A DNA stretch of 64,000 nt from NCBI GenBank assembly GCA_964617335.1, contig CAZTXG010000001.1, forward strand, positions 1 to 64,000, in the 5' to 3' direction. Origin of the DNA: UBA2658 sp964617335 (GTDB lineage: Bacteria > Bacillota > Clostridia > Oscillospirales > Oscillospiraceae). The position numbers and the translations under genes were made by a program. Shown in pieces: positions 16,084 through 24,695 of the stretch. Position 1 is the stretch's first letter; each line of letters opens with the position of its first letter. The notes under the pieces were generated by a model that had not been told where the DNA came from, ran no database searches, and saw only the letters and a list, made by a program, of their open reading frames with translations.

Positions 16084-17166
16084 TCAGATATAGACTTCAA
16101 GTAAGGGCAAAACTGTAAACCTTTTAGTATATAAATACTGAATTAGGGCTGAAACCTCGTCTTTGCTATCCTCTCCCGCAGGTAATGAAACGCTTACATA
16201 GCCGCCGGAGGATTCAAGCTTGGAGCTTGTGGCAGTATAGCTTTCACCTTTTGCCATAACATAGCTAGGAGAAAAAGCTGCCAGCCCCCTATCCTGTGAA
16301 AAGCTTGAAATAAGCTCGAAGCCGGAGGCAGGAGAGCTTAAAAATGATGGATAAGCCTGTAAGGCGCTGAAAATAGCATCGGCCGTATTGGCAAACTCTT
16401 GTTCCGGATTTTCTTCACAGTACACACCGATATTATGCCCCGTGCCGTAAGCCCTGCGTAAAACATCCCCCTTTTCCTCTGTCTGAGGGAGTGTTACAAA
16501 AAAACTGGCCGAATAAGAATGTTTATCGAGCATATCAAGAAGCCAAGACTCCGGCGCCCCTGTAAAGCTTAGGAAAACATAGGTATCCCGTCTATCCCCC
16601 TGTCCAGGTGAAGGAGTTGTGGAAGGTGCCGGAGATGGAATTACAGGGTTCACAGCGCCAAAATACTCCGCAAAGCGGCTTTTCATAAGAGAGGCCGCTG
16701 CATTTATAAACTGGCTGTCTGACAAAACCTCTCCGCCGCTTTTAACACGAACTATATCACCGGAGCCGCTTCCGCTTATGTATGAGTAGGAAAGGCCGAA
16801 ATATGAGCAGGTCCAGGAAACGGGGACATAGACCTGACCGTTGCGGAAAATGGCTGAGGCATTAAGCTCTGTTTCCATACTGTCATAGCTTTTGCCGGTA
16901 TTCATTTCAAAGAAAACCTGCTTGCTGTTTGTATACAAAAGAGCTGTTGCATCCGAATTAAAATAATTGTAATTTACACCGAAATAGGAAAAAACACTTG
17001 CAGGAACATAAGTGCTTCCGCCCGAAGAATAAGCCATGGATGATAGCTCTAAAAGCTTATCCCCCACTGCGGTAAAACAAATTCCCGTATCGTCTGCCCT
17101 GACAGCGCTGCCAAGGGGTATAAGTATAAGCAAGGCCAAAATTATGGCTGCCCCACGTTTTTTCAT
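16084..17166 (-). CDS. Exported protein: Cu-amine-oxidase-N-like domain plus degenerate polysaccharide deacetylase fold
   Basis: 360 residues from ATG 17166 (GGGAGGGA upstream); the frame's longer start lacks a site. A signal peptide (residues 5-24) is followed by a region like the copper amine oxidase N-terminal/stalk domain (about 30-145, with STYVPASVF and GQVYVPVSW). Next comes a proline/serine linker (173-190) and a C-terminal domain that follows the NodB deacetylase pattern. In that domain the metal motif TFDDGP is SFTGAPE (200-206), and the H-x3-H region after GHNIGVY (243-249) has no metal-binding His pair. SASFFVT (219-225) is conserved. I infer a binding or structural role at the cell surface, not catalysis. 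It lies 20 nt upstream of the nucleotidyltransferase. Confidence 0.75.
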   Translation of the reverse strand: MKKRGAAIILALLILIPLGSAVRADDTGICFTAVGDKLLELSSMAYSSGGSTYVPASVFSYFGVNYNYFNSDATALLYTNSKQVFFEMNTGKSYDSMETELNASAIFRNGQVYVPVSWTCSYFGLSYSYISGSGSGDIVRVKSGGEVLSDSQFINAAASLMKSRFAEYFGAVNPVIPSPAPSTTPSPGQGDRRDTYVFLSFTGAPESWLLDMLDKHSYSASFFVTLPQTEEKGDVLRRAYGTGHNIGVYCEENPEQEFANTADAIFSALQAYPSFLSSPASGFELISSFSQDRGLAAFSPSYVMAKGESYTATSSKLESSGGYVSVSLPAGEDSKDEVSALIQYLYTKRFTVLPLLEVYI

Positions 17167-17303
17167 TCTCCGTCCCTCCCGGCAAATACCGTCTGTAAAA
17201 AGATTTGTGTTAAACTTTATAATAGCATATTTTAGCAGCTGCGGCAAGTACCGGAAATCCTTTGGAAAGGTTTTTATTTTTCCTGAGGAAGTCAAGAATA
17301 ATG

Positions 17304-17350
17304 TAAACCTCCATTATGGTGCTGCTGCATTGCGCCACAATGGAGGTTTA
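17304..17350. repeat. Perfect 12-bp inverted repeat with structured loop
   Basis: TAAACCTCCATT (17304-17315) and AATGGAGGTTTA (17339-17350) are exact reverse complements; the 23-base loop contains a further TGG/CCA pairing. It follows the leftward lipoprotein gene by 73 nt and lacks a clear T-run, so it may be a terminator or a small palindromic element. Confidence 0.65.
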
Positions 17351-17423
17351 GTAAAAATTTAGGATAGTTTCGTTTTGGGATTATCATTTAATCGTTCCAA
17401 GATTTTATCCGCAGCCCCGATAT

Positions 17424-18749
17424 CTAGAACCCTGTTAAGCTATATATAAGAAATTCAGTTGCCGACTTATCATCACGATCCTGTGTCATTCCCACAAGAA
17501 TGCTTCCATCAGGCATAAGCGCAGCCGTACTGAGCCATGGATAAGAAGTTCCCAGCAAATCTCTTGCATCTATAGTACCTATAAAAGTGCCGTCAGGCTT
17601 CCAAAAGCAGAAGTTGCGCATATTTCCGTCCAGAGCCATAAAACCGTTGGATGTTTCTACAATAGCCGTAATGGAACCCAGGCTGTCCCGCTCGCCAAAT
17701 TCTGTGTCCCCAAGAGTTAACAGAAGATTGCCGCTTAAATCGTATACAAAAATGGCGATTTCATCATTTGCACTTGAAAGCCCTGAGGCAAATATATGCT
17801 CTTCATTGATATGTATATGACGAATGCTATTAAGCTCGGGGAAACTCCAGTCCTCAAATTGGATGGTTCCGTCATCTAGTGTAATTTTTTCAACATCCGG
17901 TCCGTAAAACCATGAAATGCCCCAGTTGCCCGATGGATGCATGACAACCTCGTCTGTTCCGTCATGGGAGAATAACTGCTCATCTCCCTGAAAGGCAATA
18001 AAGCCTTCCATAAAATCGGATATATAGAGGATGCCGCTGTTGTCTGTGCAGATATAATCATATCCGGTATTTAGGGGAACATCTTTTTCAAAATCCAGCA
18101 TTCCATCTGTTAAGCTGTACTGATTTACTGCTTCATCGGCCATCACATAGTAGGCATCTCCGGCAACAGCAAGGTAAGCATCAAAGGTGTCGTTTACAAC
18201 ATTGGGGTCAGAAAAGGGAATCCACTGGGCATTAACAGTGTAGCTGCCCACCATTATGCTCCCGTTTTCACCAACGAATGCTTCACCTTCAATCGTTTCG
18301 CTATCGGAATCTTGGTCAGAATCTTGACCGCTGTCTTGGGCCGGCTCATCACTGCGCAGGAAAACCAATACCGCTTCGGTATCGTCATCGGATGCCGTAA
18401 GGGTTAACAAATCGCCATCCAATTCATATTCATTGACATACTCTTCGCCATCCTGAATGTATCGCAGCTCACCATTTCCCCATGTGCCTTTTAGTAGCAT
18501 ATCAGTATTAATCTCTGCCGTATGGTCTTCATTTAAACGGATATAATAGGTGATCCCCATTTCTTCAAAATCGGAACTGTCAAATGTTTCTCCATCCACC
18601 GTCATAGATTTGATGGCATAATAACCGGCTGCATTGGCAGCCTCATTGTTTTGGTTAGAGCTTTGCCCTCCACCTCCACATCCCGCCAAAAGTGTAATCA
18701 TCATAATAACTGCCAAAGAAACGGCCAAATATCTTTTCTTAACTCTCAT
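17424..18749 (-). CDS. Lipoprotein with beta-propeller-like C-terminal region
   Basis: 441 residues. The signal peptide ends in a lipobox (LLAGC at about residues 20-24), followed by a Gly/Ser/Asn linker, so the protein should be lipid-anchored outside the membrane. Residues 40-130 form a beta-rich domain (YYIRLNEDHTAEINTDMLLKGTW) like those in Firmicutes lipoproteins that score text such as a model-threshold calycin fold. An acidic Asp/Ser/Gln spacer near 135-150 separates it from a repeated beta-sheet region (ISDFMEGFIAFQ, FVYDLSGNLLLTLG, WKPDGTFIGTIDA) typical of six-bladed propellers. I do not recognise a specific function. Monocistronic; GGAGGG lies upstream of the start. Confidence 0.75.
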   Translation of the reverse strand: MRVKKRYLAVSLAVIMMITLLAGCGGGGQSSNQNNEAANAAGYYAIKSMTVDGETFDSSDFEEMGITYYIRLNEDHTAEINTDMLLKGTWGNGELRYIQDGEEYVNEYELDGDLLTLTASDDDTEAVLVFLRSDEPAQDSGQDSDQDSDSETIEGEAFVGENGSIMVGSYTVNAQWIPFSDPNVVNDTFDAYLAVAGDAYYVMADEAVNQYSLTDGMLDFEKDVPLNTGYDYICTDNSGILYISDFMEGFIAFQGDEQLFSHDGTDEVVMHPSGNWGISWFYGPDVEKITLDDGTIQFEDWSFPELNSIRHIHINEEHIFASGLSSANDEIAIFVYDLSGNLLLTLGDTEFGERDSLGSITAIVETSNGFMALDGNMRNFCFWKPDGTFIGTIDARDLLGTSYPWLSTAALMPDGSILVGMTQDRDDKSATEFLIYSLTGF

Positions 18750-19207
18750 AAGCAGACCCTCCGTTTTGTAGTCATACTAATAACATCACTTATCCTTTAA
18801 CTGACTTTTAATGAACTTATGACCCCAGGTTAAGAAGCGCCTTTGATTATTAAATTCCTATCATTCCCCCTTTATTTTCGGCAAGAGCTCACAGTAAAAT
18901 ATTCTTTCTTTTGTTCTGCCAAAATGCCGGCAAGATACATCTCTTTTTTTATCTGTTCAATTTATTCTACCTTATCCTACCAGATTGTGTCAATCTTTAT
19001 GCTTGATTTAGCTTCCGGTCTTAGGCTTCTTCCAGTCTTCTTAAGAGCTGTCTTTAAAAGCTTGGCAAGGGCTGCCATATATTTCTCCGCATATGCCTTT
19101 TTGACTTTCTGAGCGTGAGTGTTTTTTAACTGCGCCGGTATGCTAAATCTGGCAGGGCCTATATGGAATACTATGTTGTAATTCGGCAATATTAAACATA
19201 CCAAGCC
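18750..19207. other. Intergenic region between the lipoprotein gene and the ger operon
   Basis: 458 bases, divergent promoters expected. A 75-codon minus-strand frame (18977-19204) has house-like codon use (KVKKAYAEKYMAALAKLLKTALKK) but only a TTG start without a ribosome site, so I do not call it. I could not find a convincing SigG promoter (GNATR / CATNNTA); AATACTA near 19167 matches a -10 box with one mismatch but no -35 at the right distance. Confidence 0.5.
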
Positions 19208-20842
19208 GTGGAAGGGATGGTTTTATTGTTTCTAAGGTTTTTGTTCCGAAAGCTGCGTTTTTTCGGCAGCTGCCATTCCCCAAAATCCCAAGAGGAATAT
19301 CACGAAAAGCTGCCGGATGAACAAAAAATTAAAACTCGGCTTCAGAAAAGCCTTGACTCTCTTAAGGACAGTCTTGGCAACAGCTGTGATGTGAAAACCC
19401 ACAGTTTTAAATTCGGACCGGAAAAATGCTTTTCAGGGGCCATAGTTTTTATTGACGGCCTTGTAAGCAGCAGCAGCATCACTGAATCCATTTTGCGGCC
19501 CATAGTTAGCTGGCAGCCTACAGGTGAATTAGATGTATCAGAGGATGCCCTTGCGGATTTAGTTTCCGCTGAGCTGCTTTGCGCCGGTGAAGTTACTAAG
19601 GTTTCCCTTTTATCCGAGCTTGCCTTAGGCTGCCTTTCCGGTGACACCGTTATACTTTTGGACGGCTGTGCTTTTGGTCTTGTGGTTAGCACAAAAGGCT
19701 GGGAAAAGCGCAGTGTAACAGAGCCTCAGGCTGAAACCGTTGTCCGTGGTCCCCGTGAGGGTTTTACAGAAAACCTCCGCACAAATACGGCTCTTATCCG
19801 CCGAAAGCTCAAAAGTGAAAACCTGCGGGTGGAAAATCTTATAGTCGGCAGAAACACACAAACAGATATATGCATTATGTATCTTGACGGCATTGCCGAC
19901 CCCAAGGTTATAGAAACTGTAAAATACCGCATATCGGGCCTTGACGTTGATTCGATATTGGAATCCGGTTATATCGAGGAATATATAGAGGATGCGCCCT
20001 TTTCCCCTTTCGCAACTGTGGGTTATACGGAAAAACCTGATGTGGTGGCTGCCCGCCTGCTGGAAGGACGGGTGGGTATTGTGGTTGACGGAACGCCTAT
20101 TGTCTTAACAGTACCGATGCTTTTCATAGAAAACTTCCAAACCACGGAGGATTATTACACACGCCCTCTTTACGCAAGCCTTGTCAGGATACTACGTTTT
20201 ATCGGCTATCTTATCACTGTGTTTTTACCGGCAATTTATATTGCTCTTATTAACTTCCATCAAGAGCTTATACCCACCACCCTTTTATTTACCATAGCCA
20301 ATGCAAGGGAGGGAACCCCCTTCCCTGCTCTTTTGGAAATGATGATAATGATATTTGCCTTTGAAATACTTCGTGAGGCCGGCATACGCCTGCCCCGCCC
20401 CGTAGGTCAGGCAATCAGCATAGTCGGCGCTCTTGTAATGGGTGACGCTGCCGTTTCCGCTGGTCTTGTGGGAGCGCCTATACTCATAACCGTTGCCATA
20501 ACCTCTGTTGCGGGCTTTCTTGTGCCGGCGCAAAATGACTCGGCCTCACTTTTGCGGCTTATCATGATGCTAATTGCTTCCTTTGCAGGCTGGTATGGGG
20601 TTTCAATGGGATTTTTGGCTGTGCTTTTATATATCGGCTCTCTTGACTCCTTTGGCACCAGCTATTTTGACGGCTTTGCCTGGTCAACTAACCTTCAAGA
20701 TTCCATAGTCCGTATGCCCCTTTGGTCTATGGTGCGAAGGCCAGAGGACATAGCCCGTAATAATATAGTGCGGCGGCGCTTTTTTATTCCGCCTTTAAGG
20801 CCCCATTCACGGGAAGATGATGATAGGGACAGGGAGGGATAA
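19208..20842 (+). CDS. Spore germinant receptor A-subunit (GerA/GerKA family)
   Basis: 544 residues from a GTG at 19208; starts a few codons later are possible because no strong ribosome site is evident. The N-terminal soluble half (residues 30-320) has the family pattern DVKTHSFKFGPEKCFSGAIV and a conserved VVRGPREGFTENLRTNTALIRRKL split over 180-205. Four to six membrane helices follow (about 330-500), with the conserved LINFHQELIPTTL and an acidic/basic C-terminal tail. The A-subunit sits in the spore inner membrane with B and C subunits and starts germination when nutrients bind. It is the first gene of a four-gene operon. Expression is expected in the forespore. Confidence 0.93.
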   Translation: MEGMVLLFLRFLFRKLRFFGSCHSPKSQEEYHEKLPDEQKIKTRLQKSLDSLKDSLGNSCDVKTHSFKFGPEKCFSGAIVFIDGLVSSSSITESILRPIVSWQPTGELDVSEDALADLVSAELLCAGEVTKVSLLSELALGCLSGDTVILLDGCAFGLVVSTKGWEKRSVTEPQAETVVRGPREGFTENLRTNTALIRRKLKSENLRVENLIVGRNTQTDICIMYLDGIADPKVIETVKYRISGLDVDSILESGYIEEYIEDAPFSPFATVGYTEKPDVVAARLLEGRVGIVVDGTPIVLTVPMLFIENFQTTEDYYTRPLYASLVRILRFIGYLITVFLPAIYIALINFHQELIPTTLLFTIANAREGTPFPALLEMMIMIFAFEILREAGIRLPRPVGQAISIVGALVMGDAAVSAGLVGAPILITVAITSVAGFLVPAQNDSASLLRLIMMLIASFAGWYGVSMGFLAVLLYIGSLDSFGTSYFDGFAWSTNLQDSIVRMPLWSMVRRPEDIARNNIVRRRFFIPPLRPHSREDDDRDREG

Positions 20843-20850
20843 ATACAAAA

Positions 20851-22038
20851 ATGAGTAAATGTATATTTAAAAAGGCTGTGGCTCTAAGCATCCTTATTTC
20901 TATATTGGCCGGTTTTTCCGGCTGTTGGGACAGTAAGGAAATAGATACCATCCAGATAGTTACGGGAGTTGGACTTGATAAGGCCGAAAATGATGAGTAT
21001 GTAGACCTTTCCATCCAAATCGGTAAAACAAGCCCCAGTGCTCCGGGGGCAAAGGAATCTAACGGCAGCGAGGAGTCTAAAATTGTTTTGGAAATTAGCA
21101 AGCAGAGTATTTTAGAAGGCATTGCCGAACTAAATTTAAATAGTAGCAGATCCCTTCTTTTTCATCACAATCAGGTTTTGCTCATAAGTGCGGATTTGGC
21201 TAAGGAAGGCATAACAGAATATCTTGATGTATTCATGCGTGACCGTGAAGCCCGCTTGGAGGTTCTTGTCATCATTGTAGACGGCAAGGCAAAAGAGATG
21301 CTCCAAGCGGATTTTGAGCAGGAAAAGGTTTCGGGTATTTTCTTAAGGCGCACTATACGCCTGCTTTCAAAGGTGACTCCCGAATACAGTGTGCGCATGA
21401 TTGATTTTACCTCAAGACTTCGGGAGAAATCCATATCTCCGGTTGCCACCTTGATTAGCATGGAAGAAAACGGTGATAAGCAAAGCCTGTCGGTGGAGGG
21501 TTTTGCCGTTTTTGACACTGAAGGCAAAATGATAAGCAGTATAGACAGTGACGAGATGAGGGGCTATGTATGGACTATGGGAAAGGTTGAGCAAGGCAGG
21601 GTTGCAGTTGAATGTGATTACGGCAGGGCCGCCTTTCAAATCATAAGCATGGACTGCAAAAGAAAGGTAAGTCTCGATGAAAAAGCTCAGGTAAAGGTAT
21701 CCTTCACCGTTGACGCAACACTTAACATCGGAGAACTGCGGGGCTTTGAAAACTTGACTCAAACAGAGCTTATTTCTCACCTTAAAGAAGAAAGTGAAAG
21801 AGAGATAGAAGATACTATTAAAGATACCTTCCAATCAATGCAGGATGCAGGCGCTGATATTTATGGAATTGGCCTTGAGTTAAAGCGAAAGCACCCAAAG
21901 CAGTGGGATAAGCTTAAGGACCACTGGGAAGATTACTTTTCAGAGGCGGAGTTGGAAATAAGTGTAGATGTTAAAATCCCCGGAACAGGTCAGATAAAAA
22001 ATTCCCTTGAGATGGAGGATAAGGAAAATGAGAGTTGA
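20851..22038 (+). CDS. Spore germinant receptor C-subunit lipoprotein (GerAC/GerKC family)
   Basis: 395 residues. The signal peptide carries the lipobox GFSGC (Cys at residue 27), followed by the family's WDSKEIDTIQIVTGVGLDK motif. Three mixed alpha/beta domains make up the mature protein, ending in a helical segment with KHPKQWDKLKDHW, which is characteristic of this subunit. It is anchored by lipid on the outer face of the spore inner membrane. The gene starts eight bases after gerA stops and its end overlaps the B-subunit start by 11 bases. The order A-C-B differs from the gerA order A-B-C but is common in Clostridia. Confidence 0.93.
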   Translation: MSKCIFKKAVALSILISILAGFSGCWDSKEIDTIQIVTGVGLDKAENDEYVDLSIQIGKTSPSAPGAKESNGSEESKIVLEISKQSILEGIAELNLNSSRSLLFHHNQVLLISADLAKEGITEYLDVFMRDREARLEVLVIIVDGKAKEMLQADFEQEKVSGIFLRRTIRLLSKVTPEYSVRMIDFTSRLREKSISPVATLISMEENGDKQSLSVEGFAVFDTEGKMISSIDSDEMRGYVWTMGKVEQGRVAVECDYGRAAFQIISMDCKRKVSLDEKAQVKVSFTVDATLNIGELRGFENLTQTELISHLKEESEREIEDTIKDTFQSMQDAGADIYGIGLELKRKHPKQWDKLKDHWEDYFSEAELEISVDVKIPGTGQIKNSLEMEDKENES

Positions 22039-23128
22039 TAAGGGTCTTATCACAAGAAGTCAGTTTATGTTTTCCATCATATGTTTTATACAATCCTCCT
22101 CCCTTCTCACCTCTTTTTTAACTTCGGTGACCTTGCAGGATTCTTGGCTTGTTGTTATATTGGGAGCCATCATTTTCATACCGATTATTTTAATTTACAG
22201 GGAAATTATGCTTTTATTTCCGGATAAAAACTTAATACAAATTCTTGATGAGGTTTATGGGCCGGTGCTGGGGAAAGTTTTCGGTGTAATCTATATCTGG
22301 TTCTTCTTAAGTCTTAGCTCCCTTAATGTTTTGGACCTGGGGGATTTCGCCAAGCTGACAATTATGCATGAAACCCCCAGTGTTGCCCTTATGATAATGT
22401 GTGTTTTGGTGGCTTCCATAGCTGTTCGCCATGGTATAAGCCTTGTGGCTAAATACAGCACATTTTTCTCGGTAACCGTATCATTGCTTCTTGTAATATC
22501 GCTGCTGCTTTTAATAAACCAAATAAAGCTTGAAAACTTTCTGCCGATTTTAAATCAGCCCTTTAAAAAATATGTTCAGGGCACCCACCTTATAAGCACA
22601 ATTCCTTTTGGGGAGCTTGTTGTCTTTCTTATGATACACCCCAGCGTTAAGCTTAGAAAAAAAGAATTAACTAAATGTCTTTTTTGGGGCTTTGGCCTTG
22701 GCGCTTTAAGCATACTTGTGGTCATGTCTCAGGATATAGCAGTTTTGGGAAATATGCTTGATATGTTTGCCCTTCCCACCCTTGTCACCTTAAGGCTTAT
22801 AAACCTGGGCGAGGCACTAAGCAGAATGGAAGTGCTTTTTTCTGTTATACTCATCATGCTGCTTTTTTTCAAAATAACTGTTCTTTATTATGTATCCGTT
22901 TTGGCCGTTTCGCAAATATTCAACACAAATCAGCTCCGCTATCTAAGCCTTGCCGCCGGAGCTTTGATTGTCTGCTATGCCCTAACCTTATACCCAAGTC
23001 CTGTGGAGCATGGGGAATCAGCAAAAAACATAACACCCTTTGTCTGGACCCCCCTTGAAGTTCTAATCCCTCTTTTAACTTTGATATTAGGCAAATTTAA
23101 AAAAAGAAAACAGCTTAAGGAGGCGTAA
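22028..23128 (+). CDS. Spore germinant receptor B-subunit (GerAB/GerKB family)
   Basis: 366 residues from ATG 22028; AAGGA lies directly upstream, inside the end of the C-subunit gene. About ten membrane helices cover the protein in an amino-acid/polyamine transporter (APC) fold, beginning ITRSQFMFSIICFIQSSSLL. In GerBB the pocket formed by these helices binds the germinant amino acid. The gene overlaps the C-subunit by 11 bases and is followed after three bases by the small D-type gene, so all four subunits are co-translated. The ligand is unknown. Confidence 0.93.
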   Translation: MRVDKGLITRSQFMFSIICFIQSSSLLTSFLTSVTLQDSWLVVILGAIIFIPIILIYREIMLLFPDKNLIQILDEVYGPVLGKVFGVIYIWFFLSLSSLNVLDLGDFAKLTIMHETPSVALMIMCVLVASIAVRHGISLVAKYSTFFSVTVSLLLVISLLLLINQIKLENFLPILNQPFKKYVQGTHLISTIPFGELVVFLMIHPSVKLRKKELTKCLFWGFGLGALSILVVMSQDIAVLGNMLDMFALPTLVTLRLINLGEALSRMEVLFSVILIMLLFFKITVLYYVSVLAVSQIFNTNQLRYLSLAAGALIVCYALTLYPSPVEHGESAKNITPFVWTPLEVLIPLLTLILGKFKKRKQLKEA

Positions 23129-23131
23129 CAA

Positions 23132-23347
23132 TTGCCGGTTTTACTCCTTGTATTCGCCCTTTTGGCCTTAATAGATCTTGGGCCCCTGATACGAAAAAAA
23201 TCATATCGAGCTGTAGCAGGGTTTTTTGCACTTTTTACCCCTGCCCTTATTTTAGCGATACTATTGAGAAGCAAAACTGAGGTTCCAAGCCTTTTGCAAG
23301 CTGTTGATAGTGTTTTTAAAGCTTTGGGTATCAGCTATAAATTATAA
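23132..23347 (+). CDS. Small two-helix membrane protein, likely germinant receptor D-subunit
   Basis: 71 residues starting from TTG at 23132 with AAGGAGG eight bases upstream. Two hydrophobic segments (about 2-17 and 27-46) are joined by a basic loop (RKKSYR). Germinant receptor operons of Bacillus species often carry a D gene of 70-80 codons encoding a protein with two membrane helices, which modulates receptor function. Position (last in the operon, three bases after the B-subunit), length and topology all match that description. Sequence similarity between D proteins is low, so the assignment rests on context. Confidence 0.7.
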   Translation: MPVLLLVFALLALIDLGPLIRKKSYRAVAGFFALFTPALILAILLRSKTEVPSLLQAVDSVFKALGISYKL

Positions 23348-23415
23348 AAGACCGGCGCTTATATTCCGCACAGGTCCTTAGTTTTTATCATTGTTATCTA
23401 AAAGGGAAAAAGTGC

Positions 23416-23446
23416 CGGCCCATGCTAAGCAGGGCCGTCATTTTTT
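23416..23446 (+). terminator. Terminator of the ger operon
   Basis: CGGCCC (23416-23421) pairs with GGGCCG (23432-23437), then a T-run at 23441-23446. It lies 69 bases after the last ger gene. Confidence 0.75.
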
Positions 23447-23659
23447 ATACATAAATAAAAAGGCGCAGCGCAAAATGTGAAAAATATTTGCGGAACGCCA
23501 ATTTATTTAGTCCTGACGCAGTTTATTCATAAGGCGTAGCCAAGGCAGGCCTAAGTAAGTACGGCACACAGAAGAGTTTGCAAGACGACAAAGGGGTCGT
23601 TTTTGCGCTTTATCCGAGGCAATACACAGGCGCAGAACTTTTTCGATTTCCTGGCCGTT
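23447..23659. repeat. Gene-free segment with compact hairpins
   Basis: About 210 bases without a gene. A hairpin at 23462-23499 has nested pairs GGCG/CGCC and CGCAAAAT/ATATTTGCG. ACGAC/GTCGT pairs around 23584-23600 and GGCC/GGCC pairs just before the zinc-ribbon stop (23650-23660). GGCG(C/T)AG occurs twice (23462, 23532). The density of small palindromes suggests terminators or a dispersed palindromic element. Confidence 0.45.
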
Positions 23660-23941
23660 TTAGGCCTCTTCTTCCCTCATCTTTGCAAAGCACTCGCTGC
23701 AATAGACGGGTCTGTCTGATTTGGGTTCGAAAGGAACCTTTGCTTCTTTGCCGCAGGCAGCGCAGGTTGCGGCAAAATACTCACGGGGACCGCGAGCCGC
23801 GTTCTTTCTCGCGTCACGGCAGCCCTTGCAGCGCTGGGGCTCGTTTTGGAAGCCGCGCTCTGCATAGAATTCCTGCTCTCCGGCTGTGAATACGAAGTCC
23901 TGTCCGCATTCCTTACATACCAAGCTTTTGTCTTCGAACAT
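23660..23941 (-). CDS. Small zinc-ribbon protein (four CxxC pairs)
   Basis: 93 residues with four Cys pairs: CKEC (9-12), CKGC near residue 38, CAAC near 60 and CSEC near 81. They make two treble-clef or zinc-ribbon units separated by a basic linker (RDARKNAARGPREYF). The family is widespread in Firmicutes and annotated only as zinc-ribbon domain protein; its role is unknown. The FVFTAGEQEFYAERGF segment is the most conserved part of the family. It is 54 bases downstream of sigH on the same strand, with AAAAGAGAGGATTC upstream as ribosome site. Confidence 0.85.
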   Translation of the reverse strand: MFEDKSLVCKECGQDFVFTAGEQEFYAERGFQNEPQRCKGCRDARKNAARGPREYFAATCAACGKEAKVPFEPKSDRPVYCSECFAKMREEEA

Positions 23942-23995
23942 GATGAATCCTCTCTTTTGAAAAAGACTTACCCTTACGGGTATATATTGCGTCAG

Positions 23996-24610
23996 CTATC
24001 GCTGATGTCGCTGAGGTAAGTTCCGCGCCAGCTTTCGTCTGATGCGCTGTACGGCATTGTCTACGGACTTTTCCGGCCTTCCGCAGGCCTCGGCTATCTC
24101 GGAATATGAAAGACCCCGAAGGAAAAGTTCTAATATTTCTGCTTCAAATTTTGACAAAGACCGTGAATAGGTTTGAAAAATCTCATTGGCGCTCTCTCTT
24201 GCCAACACCTGTTCCTCAGGTGTTCGTCTGAATACCTCGGCTTTTGATACCGCATTGGACTGGCTTTCATCTGAGAGTACATCGTCGAACGAAACCATAT
24301 CGTTCAAAGGTTCGTGTTTTTTGCGGGATGCAGTTTTAATCGCTGAATATATCCGCCGTTTAACGCATATTTCCGCGTATGTCTTAAAAGAGGTGTTCAT
24401 GGATAAGTCGAATTCCCGTATTGCGGAAAGAAGGCCCAGCATCCCTTCCTGAATTAAATCCTCGACGTCTCCGCCGACAAGGAAAAAGGGTCTGGAGCAA
24501 ATTTTGACTAAACGGGCATAGCGCAGGGCGAGCTGCTCCTCCGCCGCCTTATCGCCGGAGTTCACCATGCGCAATAAATCATTATCACTGAGATGAGCAT
24601 AGAAATCCAT
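23996..24610 (-). CDS. sigH: RNA polymerase sigma factor SigH (Spo0H-like)
   Basis: 204 residues. Region 2 contains DVEDLIQEGMLGLLSAIREFD (core binding and -10 recognition), and region 4 contains LSYSEIAEACGRPEKSVDNA with a helix-turn-helix for the -35 element. The length and the N-terminal LSDNDLLRMVNSGD segment match SigH, which directs early sporulation and stationary-phase genes in Firmicutes. Here it follows glmM (86 nt) and precedes the zinc-ribbon gene. In B. subtilis it is next to rpmG/secE; the neighbourhood here is different. Confidence 0.9.
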   Translation of the reverse strand: MDFYAHLSDNDLLRMVNSGDKAAEEQLALRYARLVKICSRPFFLVGGDVEDLIQEGMLGLLSAIREFDLSMNTSFKTYAEICVKRRIYSAIKTASRKKHEPLNDMVSFDDVLSDESQSNAVSKAEVFRRTPEEQVLARESANEIFQTYSRSLSKFEAEILELFLRGLSYSEIAEACGRPEKSVDNAVQRIRRKLARNLPQRHQR

Positions 24611-24695
24611 AATATAGCCCTGTTATCCTAAACGACTTTGATTATAGTATAATTTTTACAAAAAGTCAAGAATCTTTCACCTTTTTATTTACATC

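Noticed and set aside
18990..19207. SigG promoter for the ger operon
   Set aside because: A near-match -10 (AATACTA) lacks a -35 element at 17-18 bases.
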